The notes beneath the pieces were generated by a model. That model was not told the origin of the DNA and did not search any database. It saw only the letters and a list, made by a program, of their open reading frames with translations. The position numbers were made by a program, and so were the translations under genes. A DNA stretch of 64,000 bases from the NCBI GenBank assembly GCA_037974665.1, contig CM075773.1, positions 65,268,263 through 65,332,262 on the forward strand, in the 5' to 3' direction. Shown piece after piece: positions 21,301 through 30,500 of the stretch (positions are counted from its first letter, which is position 1; each line of letters begins with the position of its first letter). Source of the stretch: Ehretia macrophylla. Taxonomy: Eukaryota; Streptophyta; Magnoliopsida; Boraginales; Ehretiaceae.

Positions 21301-21644
21301 CGCACAGGCCACTCATAGACATTATTCCGGCTCCGTCCCATGGCGAGGAGTGCCCCCGTGTTGCGATCCTTCACATAAAAAGAATGAGGATTAAACTCAA
21401 TAGAAGCATTATTTGTTTTGCAAAATTGAGAAACTGACATGAGATTGTGTTTCATTGTTGGTACACATAGCACATTTGAAAGATCAAAGGTATGTGAGGG
21501 TGTTGTGAGAGTTGTTGTGCCAGTGTGTGTAATTCGCAAACCTTTACCATCACCAATTACAATGTCATCGGGCCCGTCATATGGCTGAGAAATTGTGAGA
21601 TTGTTGAAATCAGGAGTAACATGGTGAGATGCACCGGAGTCCAA
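18282..21644 (-). CDS. pol: Intact copia pol polyprotein (protease, integrase, RT, RNase H)
   Basis: An uninterrupted frame of 1,120 codons from the Met of MDSGASHHVT. The true polyprotein would enter from gag across the TAG at 21645-21647. Protease active site DSGA is at residues 2-5. GAG-pre-integrase WHDRLGHPSYKIL comes near residue 135. Integrase has the CDFCKCNK finger half, DVWGPSPV, YSDGGHEY and the AERRHRHIVE glutamate. RT has WVFRIKRNPNGSVARYKARL, QLDVNNAFLHG and the catalytic YVDDLLITGN. RNase H shows DADWAGDRDDYTSTS, STEAEYRA, DNIGATYLCANP and ADALTKSLAK. All key residues are visible and the length is usual for copia pol. The last 30 residues are encoded by the 3' LTR. It makes cDNA and integrates it. 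Confidence 0.93.
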   Translation of the reverse strand: MDSGASHHVTPDFNNLTISQPYDGPDDIVIGDGKGLRITHTGTTTLTTPSHTFDLSNVLCVPTMKHNLMSVSQFCKTNNASIEFNPHSFYVKDRNTGALLAMGRSRNNVYEWPVRDGFGSSTKKVSFTAKATQAHWHDRLGHPSYKILQDVISKNALPSIPSSKHFCDFCKCNKSHKLPFGLSSLQSSRPLELMYTDVWGPSPVRSIDSFSYYVLFVDHFTKYTWIFPLCYKSDVFHIFKKFKIMVEKYFSHSIKTIYSDGGHEYQGLKTIFEHHGIQHLVSLPYTPQHIASAERRHRHIVETGLTLLHRAQLPISLWSFAFKTAVYLINRLPTPILDNKSPFECIFSSQPNYSKLRVFGCLCYPWLRPYTNHKLEQRSRLCLFLGYSNLHNSYICFEPIDHKFFYSRHVEFVENIVPSLPTFTPKDKINPYTLDKWFSSPTQPQSMPTSTPNTSNDDVFPIHNSLITNLPVSATPNPTLLPQNNALLNSSTSSPSLVHQVTPSDASPLVHFTTDATQDDQLQTMAEESPIGKEIISHPIAPQSQHPMQTRSKNQIFKPRQILSLTTTKYPLPSTIEPATVKQALKTKHWTTAMEEELRALAANETWKLVPRTPHQNVIGCKWVFRIKRNPNGSVARYKARLVAKGFHQRPGLDYTETFSPVIKPTTIRVVLTIALSHGWPVHQLDVNNAFLHGTLSEDVFMSQPPGYIDKARPNFVCHLQRSLYGLKQAPRAWFNELKSFISSLGFQNCRTDASLFIQANNSHTIYILVYVDDLLITGNSSVHVRNLIATLSKRFSIKDLGALHFFLGVEVIPTKTGYLLSQHSYIRDLLARFNMAGAKEAMTPLSSTTRLQLSDGSVATDATQYRQLIGAMQYLSITRPDVAYVVNKLAQFMHKPTQTHWSAAKRLLRYLKNTIFHGLLLHRAQPLHLTAYSDADWAGDRDDYTSTSAYIILLGDNPVAWSSRKQKTIARSSTEAEYRAVASTVAELEWLKNLLSELHVPVKRTPRLLCDNIGATYLCANPVFHTRMKHLALDYHFVRERVQAKALQVAHISTEHQLADALTKSLAKDRFSIMRSKIGVFDGTTILRGHISKESSSGLESDQSKVNPTVRDKSVQCIP
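18373..18384 (-). promoter_or_regulatory. Polypurine tract of the young copia element
   Basis: Minus strand CTTGCGGGGGCA directly abuts the 3' LTR start. Confidence 0.75.
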
Positions 21645-21647
21645 GAG

Positions 21648-22603
21648 CTAGCTTGATGATGTTTTTGTTGTTGCTGTGTTGGCAGTTGCTGGTGACGATG
21701 AGAAAAACAATTTTTTTGCGGTGAAGCATTGCCTTGCGGTGTGACCCCGCTTGTCACAGAACTGACAAGTTGCACCTGGGGTCCGATTAGAAGAATTAGA
21801 GGTAGAATGGTGACTAGCATTGTTACCGCGCCAGGAAGAATTGTTGTTGCGCGAGTTGGAGCTTGATTTGGTGTTATTGAATTGCTTCTTATTATCCGAT
21901 TGAGAGGATGTGTGGCGAGCTGTGTTGGCAGTAATAGAGCCAAGACCTCTTGTTGTGCGGAGTTCTTCTCTTTTGAGAAACGACTCGTATTCAATGAGCT
22001 TGTCATGAAGCTCATCAAAGGTGATGATACTATCTCTGGCTCTAATGGCAGCTGCAATTTCTTTGAACTCGGGACCAACCCCGTTGAGGGTGTGGGTGAT
22101 AAGATATTGGGGGGGTACTGGAGACCCAACAAGTGCAAGCTCATCCGCAATATCGCGAATCGTTGCAAGATATTCAGAGATTGGTTGAGAGCCGCGAGTT
22201 ATGAGTGTGAGTTGCTCTGCCAATCCCATTATCCGAGACGATGAGGGGTTGGCGAAATTTTTTGCTAGACGAGACCAAGCATCTGCAGAAGAAGTGGCTG
22301 AGCGAATGATAGGAACTACATTCGCGCTGAGTGAGCCAATAATGCCAAGCAACAATAGTTTGTCTTGGCGCATCCAGTTTATGTAGGCGGGGTTAGGAGT
22401 CTTGCTGCCATTAGTGTCAATTTCGGGTGGGGGTCATATCCATACAAGAGTGCGTCAAATTGGGTTTTCCACGAGAAATAGTTTGAAGATGTGAGTTTGA
22501 GCGGAAGCTGCGTGACAGCATTGATGGCAATCAATGGAGTAGCAGTGGGGGAGTTAATTTCAGAAGTGGTGGGTGTTGTGGTGTTTGAGGTTTCTGCTGC
22601 CAT
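21648..22603 (-). pseudogene. gag: copia gag with one frameshift and a terminal TAG
   Basis: Starts MAAETSNTTTPTTSEINSPT at 22603 and includes LKLTSSNYFSWKTQFDALLYGYD. A run of five C on the minus strand (plus 22429-22433) breaks the frame. Downstream, PEIDTNGSKTPNPAYINWMR continues in the frame of 22373. The rest has the usual gag helical region (ISEYLATIRDIADELALVG) and a CCHC knuckle CQFCDKRGHTARQC. The gag frame is the same as pol, separated only by TAG at 21645-21647, in a context (SSS-stop-LLDSGA) where related elements usually have Trp. One homopolymer indel and one TGG to TAG change would explain everything. A sequencing error at the C run is also possible. Confidence 0.85.
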
Positions 22604-22685
22604 GATCACAGTAGGTGTGTGAGGCGTAAAGCTTAATGATAGGACCAGAACCGTGTGATTTACTCGTTGGAGGTTGGAAGGACTT

Positions 22686-22694
22686 CTGATACCA
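22686..22694 (-). promoter_or_regulatory. Primer binding site of the young copia element
   Basis: Minus strand TGGTATCAG directly follows the 5' LTR, matching the complement of initiator tRNA-Met as used by many plant copia elements. Confidence 0.85.
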
Positions 22695-22902
22695 TATAAG
22701 AGAAACACAAATACAATGAAAAGGTCTTATTTTATTAACCATTACACATGTGCTTGTTATATACAAAGAATACATGTATACAAAAGGAAATAGAATTATG
22801 TCCAGCTAACTTCAAGGGATGCATTGCACAGATTTGTCTCTAACGGTTGGGTTGACTTTAGATTGATCAGATTCTAAGCCTGAGGAGGATTCCTTGCTGA
22901 TA
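22695..22902 (-). repeat. 5' LTR of the young copia element
   Basis: 208 bases, identical to the 3' LTR at 18165-18372. Followed by TSD ACTTC (22903-22907), then ACCC, the last four bases of the Mutator-like element. Confidence 0.95.
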
Positions 22903-22920
22903 ACTTCACCCTATTACAAA

Positions 22921-23551
22921 TATTATTTGACTTTGAACTGACTTAAAATATGTGTTGATTTTGAACTGATTTAAAATATGTGTTAGAATGTTAATTTTAA
23001 AGTAAATCCAACATAGTAATACTGTGTTAATGAGTTCTTTATTATTTTAAAAAAAAAGAAAAAAGAAAAGAAAAAAGAGAGAAAAAGAAGATTATGGTGG
23101 ATCACCTTTTACACGAGCATTTACCATATACTTTGAGCGACTGTAAAAACAGAGGATCCCAATTTTCATCGTTTAACACCATTATTCTCTAACTGGCACA
23201 TATATAACTGAAGAAAACACCACGCGGCTGATGACATGCAGAGCAATTCAGCCCCACATACCACCAAACTGCAACAAAGTCCCCACACCTTCCACTGTAT
23301 TTGATACTAAATACATACACACCCCACTGGCAACATCTGAATCTATAGAACTCATTGCACCTCTCTCTCACACTCACTCACACACACATAAACACACACC
23401 CAAAATCACACACGGAAGACCTAGCTAGCTAGCTTAGTTGCAATATTCTGTAGGAGCACATAATAGCAATTTCTTCCATGCTTCTGGTGGACACTTTATA
23501 TTGCTGCTAAGACTGTGTGTGTGTGTGTTTTTTTGTGTTTTTGCATGCACC
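22921..23551 (+). promoter_or_regulatory. Upstream region of the ARM-repeat gene
   Basis: About 630 bases between the Mutator-like element and the start codon. They hold an AAAAGAAAAAAGAG purine tract (about 23048-23088), a TATA-like ATATATAAC near 23200-23208, a CT/CA-rich stretch (23355-23410) typical of plant leaders, and a (GT)n tract just before the ATG. A transcription start about 30 bases after the TATA-like motif would give a leader of roughly 300 bases. This is inferred. Confidence 0.4.
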
Positions 23552-24556
23552 ATGAAATCAAACCACCCTAAGCTCAAGACTACGCCACGTCCACTGTTCT
23601 CTTGTGGCTTCTTTCGCCACTGCACACAGACTGTGCCTAGCCCCACCAACTCTACACCTCCACCACCCCCTCTCACGCATTCTTCCCCGCCACCTCCACC
23701 ACCACCGCCGCCACCGCCTCGACCCGAGTCGTTGTCTTCTTCATCCTCATCATCCTCCACCACCTCACAGAGCTTCACCCAGTGGAAGTTCCCTCTCCCC
23801 ACTTCCCTCATTACTCATGATCCATACCCCCTCCCAAATGCCGGACCCGACCCGACCTATGAGAGTGGTGGTGACAATTCTGAACCGCCGCTGCCGATTT
23901 TAGCTGCCAACTTGGAGGAGCTGTTCCACGTGGCGGAGCTCCAATTCACATCCGGGTCGGGTCAGGACCGGCTTGGGGCACTGCACTTGCTGGAGCGGTC
24001 ACTTGTTCCAAACCCACGCGCCGCGGTGGACGGAGGAGTTGAGGCGGCGTGCCCGGCGGTGGTGATGAGAGGGGTGGTCGAGTGTTTGAAAGAAAGGGTG
24101 GGGGCGAAGCCGGCAAGTAAAATTCTGCTGGCGCTTTGTTTAGTGGAAGGCAATCGACACGTGGGGGTAGAGGTGGGGGCGGTTGGGGCGGTGGTGGATG
24201 CACTGGCAGACTTGGAAGAACCGGTGGCGGAGAGGGCGTTGGCAGCGTTGGAATTGTTATGCACGGTGGCGGAGGGGGCGGCAGAAGTGAGAGAACACGC
24301 GTTAGCGGTGCCGATGATGGTGCAAGTAATGGGGAGAATGGAGGGAAGGGGAAAAGAATACGCAATAAGCGTGTTGGCAGTTATTTACGGTGGCTCCGGT
24401 GAGAGAGTGGCTGTGGCGCCGCCAGAAGAGGTGGCGCGTGCAGTAATGCTCGCTTTGCAAGGAGATTGTAGTGCAAGAGCAAGGAGAAAAGCTGCCCAGC
24501 TTCTGAAGATTCTGCAAGATGATGGACGGCTAGATTTGACTCAAGATGGAAGATAA
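23552..24556 (+). CDS. ARM-repeat protein related to the C-terminal half of plant U-box E3 ligases
   Basis: An intronless gene encoding 334 residues from MKSNHPKLKTTPRPLFSCGF. The frame is open further upstream to an ATG at 23438, but that extension is Phe/Val/Cys-rich over a (GT)n leader, so 23552 is preferred. Residues 35-57 are poly-Pro, 62-69 poly-Ser, a probably disordered N-terminus. From about 115 to 325 come helical ARM-like repeats (ILAANLEELFHVAELQFTS, GALHLLERSL, ILLALCLVEG, ERALAALELLCTVAEG, YAISVLAVIYGGSGERV, RRKAAQLLKILQDD). The C-terminus resembles that of PUB20-29-type ligases, but no U-box is present. Such U-box-less ARM proteins are known in plants; a role in stress or ubiquitin signalling is inference. 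GC-rich third positions set it apart from its surroundings. No frame damage is seen. Confidence 0.87.
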   Translation: MKSNHPKLKTTPRPLFSCGFFRHCTQTVPSPTNSTPPPPPLTHSSPPPPPPPPPPPRPESLSSSSSSSSTTSQSFTQWKFPLPTSLITHDPYPLPNAGPDPTYESGGDNSEPPLPILAANLEELFHVAELQFTSGSGQDRLGALHLLERSLVPNPRAAVDGGVEAACPAVVMRGVVECLKERVGAKPASKILLALCLVEGNRHVGVEVGAVGAVVDALADLEEPVAERALAALELLCTVAEGAAEVREHALAVPMMVQVMGRMEGRGKEYAISVLAVIYGGSGERVAVAPPEEVARAVMLALQGDCSARARRKAAQLLKILQDDGRLDLTQDGR

Positions 24557-24675
24557 GCGGTCCCCAGTTGTCTTTAAGTCAAGTTTTGTCGAAAAGAACA
24601 ATAATGCTATGCCATGCTGGTGCTTTTGAGAGCTTTGATTCTTATTAGATTTTTTTATGTTGTAGAAGTACTTGT

Positions 24676-24681
24676 AATAAA
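24676..24681 (+). terminator. Polyadenylation signal of the ARM-repeat gene
   Basis: AATAAA 120 bases after the stop codon, preceded by a TTGTAATAAATATAT context typical of plant 3' ends. Confidence 0.6.
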
Positions 24682-24839
24682 TATATATTTCCTGTTTCTT
24701 TTATTGCGAACTGAAAAAGGCTCGAGAGTGCTACGTAATAATTTTTTTAGTTGACTTTGTTTTTACACGCGGCATTTTACTACTATTAGTGAAAATTATT
24801 GAGTCATGTGTTGGCTAATGTTAGATGCATATTTAATGA

Positions 24840-24849
24840 TCCTATACAA
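24840..24849. repeat. Probable target duplication TCCTATACAA (left)
   Basis: TCCTATACAA recurs at 26177-26186; an extra A extends the match to 11 bp. It flanks the inverted-repeat element between them. Confidence 0.65.
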
Positions 24850-26176
24850 TTGACAAAAAAAAAGTAACGCTAGACGTTGTCTTTCTTCATCATCCTTTTA
24901 TCATTTTTTAATTCGCATGTTTAGTTAATATGTCAATTAAAAAAAATTAATTATTTATATATTTCTAAATTAATGTTATATTAGTTCTTTCTCTTCTTTT
25001 ATTGATTTTTCTCAATCTTTATTTTTCCTTTGTTATCTCCTTTAATTAAGGTTTGCTATTTTCTCTTTTTTGCTCTTTTGTTTAACCCTACTACAAGACG
25101 TTCACATTTTTCTTTCTATCATTTATTCCATAATTTTTAGGTTTTTCTCTTTCTTATTGATGAACTCATAATAGTAAAAAATAGAAGAAATTGTTCAGAA
25201 AATGAAATAAAATTGAAGATCAGAAATGGGCACCAAGGCAAGTGAGAAGAATGAAAAAGGAATGCAACATGCTTATGTCTTGGCAAAATAATTTAAACTG
25301 CTCAATTTTGCACTTGAATATTTTGAAATATTTTACAATACAATTGAACTATTTGTTATCATACAAGCACATGGACTCTGACAAAAGCAATGAGAATGAT
25401 TATTCATAGCATATACACATGATATAAAAGTATTCATTGATAGTGAAAAGATTGGAGGGCAATATTAACGTTATTAGGAAGCTGATACGAAAGAAACAAT
25501 AAAAATAACCATCAATAATCTAAAGAAACATATATGATATTTCATGTAAGGAAGATAGCTATATCATATGTGTTCTTTAAGGCAACAACATACAGATGAT
25601 CAAAGAATATTGCTTGACCAATAACTTAACATTTTAGATCAGAAAACACAAGAGAAGAAAAAATATACTCCATTCAATAACTTTTTATGTGCATTATGGT
25701 TTACTTTCTTTTTTTCTTTTTTCACACGATGAGGATTGAATCCACCACAAGTGATCAAATGTATTCCATGCATATTATAAATTTATAATTGTGTTATAGT
25801 ATATTTTTATTGTAGCAAATTAAAAAAAGAACAAAAAAAGCAGATCTCGCAACTATGAATTTGTCAAGAAGAAGAAAAAAAATTCTACAAGATATGCAAT
25901 GAATGATAGAAAGAAAAAAGTAAAGGTATAGTAGATTAAACAAAAGGGAAAGAAAGAGAAGATTTTAAATATTAATTATGGGAGACAAAAAAGAAAACTG
26001 AAGAGAGATAGAAAACTTAATAAAAGAAGAGAGAAATAATATAAAATTAATAAATGAAGGTAGAGAAGTAAAATAAGTTTATCTAGTTGGCATGACAACT
26101 AGGCATGCTAACTAGGAAGTGATAATTAGGTAATAAACATAGGGTGACGTCCAACATTACTAAAAAAAAAAAAAAA
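24850..26176. mobile_element. Long-terminal-inverted-repeat MITE, Mutator-like
   Basis: The left arm (about 24869-25165) and the inverted right arm (about 25830-26150) are recognisably complementary over about 300 bases: GTAACGCTAGACGTTG pairs with the inverse of CCAACATTAC context, and both contain CTCTTCTTTTATT, CTTTTGTTTAA and TTTCTTTCTATCAT. There is no protein-coding frame. The 10-11 bp flanking duplication fits Mutator-like elements. The outermost bases are A or T runs that do not pair well, so the exact ends are less certain. Confidence 0.65.
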
Positions 26177-26194
26177 TCCTATACAAGAGAAAAA

Positions 26195-26377
26195 CGAGCA
26201 TTGTTATATACGACTCTATTTTTATCACCTAAATACCACCTCCTACATGGCTGCTTAGTTGACATACTAAAATAACAATTTTTTTAATTTCTCCTTTTTC
26301 GTTTAGTACGCTAACTAAGCATACACATAAAATGTGGTATTTGAATGATAAAAATAGAGTGGTATATAGCATTTCTT
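26195..26377. mobile_element. Short Mutator-like MITE (183 bp)
   Basis: Arms of about 75 bases pair: left CATTGTTATATACGACTC, right (inverted) AATGCTATATACCACTC, both followed by TATTTTTATCA and TGCTTAGTT. It is flanked by a 9-bp duplication AGAGAAAAA (26186-26194 and 26378-26386). The left copy shares its first base with the end of the neighbouring MITE's right duplication. Confidence 0.82.
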
Positions 26378-26386
26378 AGAGAAAAA

Positions 26387-26566
26387 TTGCGTTTGGCTCA
26401 TTTTTGTGTTTAATTTGTGAAATTGTGCTTGGTTCATTTTTGTGTTTAATTTGTGAAGCATTCAATTGACATATTTAATTCTTGTCTGGTGTAAGACCAT
26501 ATCCTCATTTATGGTCTTAGTTAATTATATTTTGACACATCATTAACACTAACAGTTCATAATTAT
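26387..26566. repeat. Short spacer with two tandem copies of a ~39-bp unit
   Basis: GGCTCATTTTTGTGTTTAAT and its repeat GGTTCATTTTTGTGTTTAAT, each followed by TTGTGAA (about 26395-26460). The rest is AT-rich spacer up to the LINE target site. Confidence 0.6.
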
Positions 26567-26586
26567 AAAAAAATACCTCTAACTTT
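26567..26586. repeat. LINE target site duplication (left)
   Basis: TACCTCTAACTTT (26574-26586), preceded by seven A, recurs at 38180-38192 directly after the LINE A-tail. A duplication of 13 or more bases (up to 20 counting the A run) marks a target-primed LINE insertion. Confidence 0.9.
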
Positions 26587-26639
26587 GTTTAGGCCACAGC
26601 TCGATTTGGTGCAACTGGGTGAGAGTGAATCTACTTAAA

Positions 26640-27508
26640 GGGAGGAGTTTTGGGAGATTGAACCAAAGAAAGACTCATCTTGGAGCTGGAGAAAAATCTT
26701 GAAATTGAGAAATTATGCAAAATATTTTATTGCCTTCAAAATTCGAAATGGTCAAAATACTTTATTCTGGCTTGATCCATGGCATCAACTTGGAAACTTG
26801 AGGGTTCATTTTGGTGATAGTGTAGTATTTTCGATGGGTATTGGCTTGCAGAGCACAGGCATTGAGGCGTGTATTTATAGGGGGAGCTAACTGTTCCTCG
26901 TGAGCATAGAGACGTACTCATTCAAACTTCCAGAATGATTGAAGACTCAAATTTATCGGATAGGGTGCAGTGGAAGCTTAATCCTAATGGAAAATTTAGT
27001 CTTCACCATACCTGGGACATTATTCGTAGTAGGGTACGTTCAATGGATTGGCATCGGCTAGTTTGGTTTAATCAATACATACCAAAGCATGCATTCATAT
27101 GTTGACTAGGTTTACTTGATAGGATACCTACTAAACAAAGGCTCATTGGTTGGGGAATGCCCATTCAAGAGAATTGTGTTTTCTGTGGAGTTTATGTAGA
27201 GTCGAGGGATCATCTTTTCTTCGCTTGTAGCTTTACCCGTCGCCTGTGGCTGAAAGGCTTGAGCATGGTTTGCTTGGATTTGTCTTCGGGTGATTGGGAT
27301 ATTTGTGTGGATTGGATGAATCAAAATTGCAAAGATAAGAGTTTCCAGGTTCTTATGTGTAAAATGATGTTCAATGCAATGGTTTACCACATTTGGAAGG
27401 AAAGAAATAATCGGGTCCACAACTCTACCATGGTGACGGAAGACCAGGTTATGCAAAAGATCAAGAATGATATCACGGGTAAAATTAAATATGAACGTAA
27501 ATATTCTA
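26640..27508 (+). pseudogene. LINE ORF2 C-terminus with zinc-binding domain
   Basis: Starts within SSWSWRKILKLRNYAKYFIAF and IRNGQNTLFWLDPWHQLGNL, the region after the RT domain in plant L1 elements. After frame changes it runs through GKFSLHHTWDIIRSRV to a zf-RVT-like zinc motif, CVFCGVYVESRDHLFFAC, then FNAMVYHIWKERNNRVHN, a common ending of plant LINE ORF2. It is cut at 27508 by the gypsy element and has a TGA near 27104. Not functional. Confidence 0.88.
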
Positions 27509-30500
27509 TGTCATGCCCCAACTTGACCCTTCCTAGAATCCAAGTCAAGACGCGACGGAATTTCAGCATTATAATATCTGTAATATGGCCATTCAACAAA
27601 TAAAGAAACCTGTACAACATACAAACATCCACAACCAAGCCATCCAACAACAACCCATGCATAAACCTGTACAACATACAAACATCTACAAGCATTTAGG
27701 TGAGGGATTTATCCTATGTGGTGCATTTCAACTTAATGCCTACAAACTTTAATTTTGTGATCTCTTCATATAATGGTTATTTGTACTATTTATTGCTTCA
27801 ATTACCTTCTATTATGATCCTAAAACACTCTTTTAAGGTTATATTGTAAGGTTTATAGCTAGAAACTAAAATTGCATTTGAGGAAGATAATGAATAGTGG
27901 TTTTCTAGGGTTTTGATCTAAATTGTGTTATTAGCTTGATTTCATGCTATCTAATGAACTCTTAAGTGCTAATGAGCATAGAGTAATGTTTGTATATGAT
28001 TAATTTGTTTGGAATTTGAGTAATTGGGCGAATTTGACTAAATTTACAAAGGGGTTTCGAGTGTCAAGTAAATCCGGGTGGAATTGCTCAATATTTTTAG
28101 AGTTTATAAGGTGAGGGGGAGCTAGAAATGTGGTTATGTCACTTAATTGAACATTGGTTAGGGTACATGTAGTTAAAATGCATAAAGGGGAAATCGGGGT
28201 TTTTGTGGTAAATGCGGGTTATAGGGGTCATTTCAAAGGGTTAGAGGGTGCTAGAAAGTGTACTTAGAATGATCGAATAATGTGTTTGAGAATCTCGAAT
28301 TGTGACCTTGGGTTTAGAGCCTTATTGCATGGGTTAACAAAGGGAGAATGTGGGAATTGGGAGTTCTAGTGCTTGTATAAACTTGTGGTTGATTGTTGTG
28401 TGCTTAGTTGGCCTTCTATAGCCTACGTGAACTATTCGTGAAGTTCCGTGAACTATTTGTGCGGTTTCGTGCAAAGTGTAATGTTAACCCCCCTTTTGTG
28501 CGCTTGTGGTTATTCATGGATAATGCTTATATTTCAATTGCATAGCTCCAATGTTTGTTATGTGGTTATTGCATGATGTTGGTTGTGACTTGTATGCTAG
28601 TCTACTTGATTGCATGCCATGTTGTAATGATTTTCTATTTGAATGTTATCTCAATTTCGTGATTAATCGGCGTGCAGTGTAAATTACCTAAAAGTACTGG
28701 GGTATGCCTCCCGAACGTGTGAGTGTCGGAGTAATTCCTGAATGTGCCGGAGGCTACCACCAGAATGTATCGGAGTTTATCTCCAGATTGAGTCAAGTTT
28801 GACTAAGTGAATCTCGTGCTAATCGATTTTAATTGCTATCTTGGCTTGTGGATATCTACTGTGTAACTCTAGCTTGGGCCCTTGTTTCTTGGAGAGTTAC
28901 CGTGGATTGAGATCGTGTAGTTATATCGTATACTTGTCTTGGTGTGTTTATCCCTTTTTCCTTGGTATGTGACACTTATTTGTTAATTGTATTTGTGTGG
29001 CCATTGTGTGTTATGGATGGCTTGATTACTTGTTAATTGATTATATACTTTTTATGCAATGTACGAAAATGTTTTCAAAAACTTCCCGATTTTATGTCCC
29101 CTCCCTCATTGGGTATACGTGTTGTAGTATGCTCATATCTCATTCTAACCATTTCAGGATCGTTGTCTTCAGAGTTCGAGGTAAAGGAAGCTTGAGATTC
29201 AACTTGTCCGGATGTGCTTATTGAAGTTATTTGTTCCTATGTACACCTGAGATAATTATGTGCATTTTGAGGGCTGCGTGCCTTGTATAAATTGGTTTGT
29301 AATGATGTAATATAAAATTAAAGTCTTGAATGATTTGATAGGTGTAGCTGGATTGTAATAACTTCAATGATTTACTTTATTGTATAAGTAGCTTATATGC
29401 TTGTGTGAAATATGATAGGAAATGGTATAAAGATTTAACCTCTAAATAGGTTGAATAAAGAACAGTAAAGCGGTATGATAACTGATTTTATAACCCAGTA
29501 TTTCAATAGTTTATAAGGTCGAATGCTTGCTTGTGTACTTTTGTTGAGGTTGTTGAGTTCCAAGGCTCAAATGGCCTTGAGGAGTTTGTTGTATGTGTTG
29601 CTATCGAAGGACGGGAATTGTGAAGGAATTGTTTTGTGGTTATATAGCATGTGTGCAGGTATCAGATAGTTCTATAAACAGGGGAGACTCTGTCTATTTC
29701 TCCTCGTTTTTAGTGACCTCGGGAATGGAATCAAGGCCTCTGGTCTCGTGAGGGATCGGAGCGTTACATTAGCAACTCTCAAACTTAAACCAACAACATT
29801 GTAAACCAATATATTACAAGTCTGGTCTTAAAACAACATAACTAAGAGTTTAGAACAACACAAGCATTAAATCATCATGGAAGAGGCTCGTTCACATAAA
29901 TCACATCATCACATGGTTCAGCCTCAGCCTCATCTGGTACAAACTCCAACAACTCTTGACTTGAAAAGTGGATGAAAAGGGTGAGTTTTGATGAACTCAA
30001 CCAGGGGGGATAAAAGGGAGGTTTTCGCAAACACCACTACCACATCTCGCGTAAATGTTTGCAACCATGCTTTTAACATTCATGACATTGGAGAAGACAA
30101 AGTAGGTTGTCTCTCGAGCTTATTCAACATGCAAGCACGATTGACATCAATCGACAATCCATTTCAACTAACATCACGTAAGTTCGGTAACAAAGTAAGT
30201 CACCTAACCAAAAGCCAACACTTAAAGCATTAACCGCCTCAAATCACATCTAACATCAGTTTAGCTCAAATAGCATATTTAACAATTAAAGAATACTAAT
30301 AAACATTTAATATAACTCCTAAAATCAAATAATGTAATAACTCAACCAAACGACCCCCGAACAGTTATATAACGTTAAAACAATTTAAAGCTAATCCACC
30401 GTACCAAATTGTCTTAGGATATTTATAGGCTTTAATAAATGCTAAGAACTAATATTCATATTAATTTAAATTAAAATTTAATATATAATACATAAAATTA

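Larger units (their letters stand above)
18165..22902 (-). mobile_element. Young Ty1/copia element with identical LTRs and TA..TA ends
   Basis: A 4,738-bp element on the minus strand. The two 208-bp LTRs (18165-18372, 22695-22902) are identical base for base. On the coding strand the LTR reads TATCAGCAAGG..CTCTTATA, so it starts with TA and ends with TA, not TG..CA. The boundary is fixed independently by the 5-bp TSD ACTTC (18160-18164 and 22903-22907), the initiator-tRNA-Met-type primer site and the polypurine tract. gag and pol share one frame except for a frameshift in gag and one TAG between them. Confidence 0.95.
16910..22911. mobile_element. Non-autonomous Mutator-like element, interrupted by a copia element
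   Basis: Ends are GGGTGAAG..CTTCACCC with roughly 100-bp terminal inverted repeats: left 16910 to about 17013, right about 18066-18164 continuing as 22908-22911 after the copia insertion. Both arms contain ATAAGTGCATCGATA and AAGTAGTCCCTGTGTTTTGG. Without the copia element and one copy of its TSD it is 1,259 bp. No transposase is encoded. The interior holds microsatellites, a proline-codon-like G-rich tract and a stretch that could be captured host sequence. Confidence 0.88.

Noticed and set aside
23438-23551. Upstream in-frame ATG that would extend the ARM-repeat protein by 38 residues
   Set aside because: The extension is Cys/Phe/Val-rich over a (GT)n leader and unlike an ARM-protein N-terminus. 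The ATG at 23552 starts a more plausible basic, Pro-rich N-terminus.
28680-28800. Spaced repeats resembling a CRISPR array or satellite
   Set aside because: They are imperfect GTGTCGGAGT/GGAGGC words inside an LTR and recur in the solo LTR at 55457; the DNA is eukaryotic.
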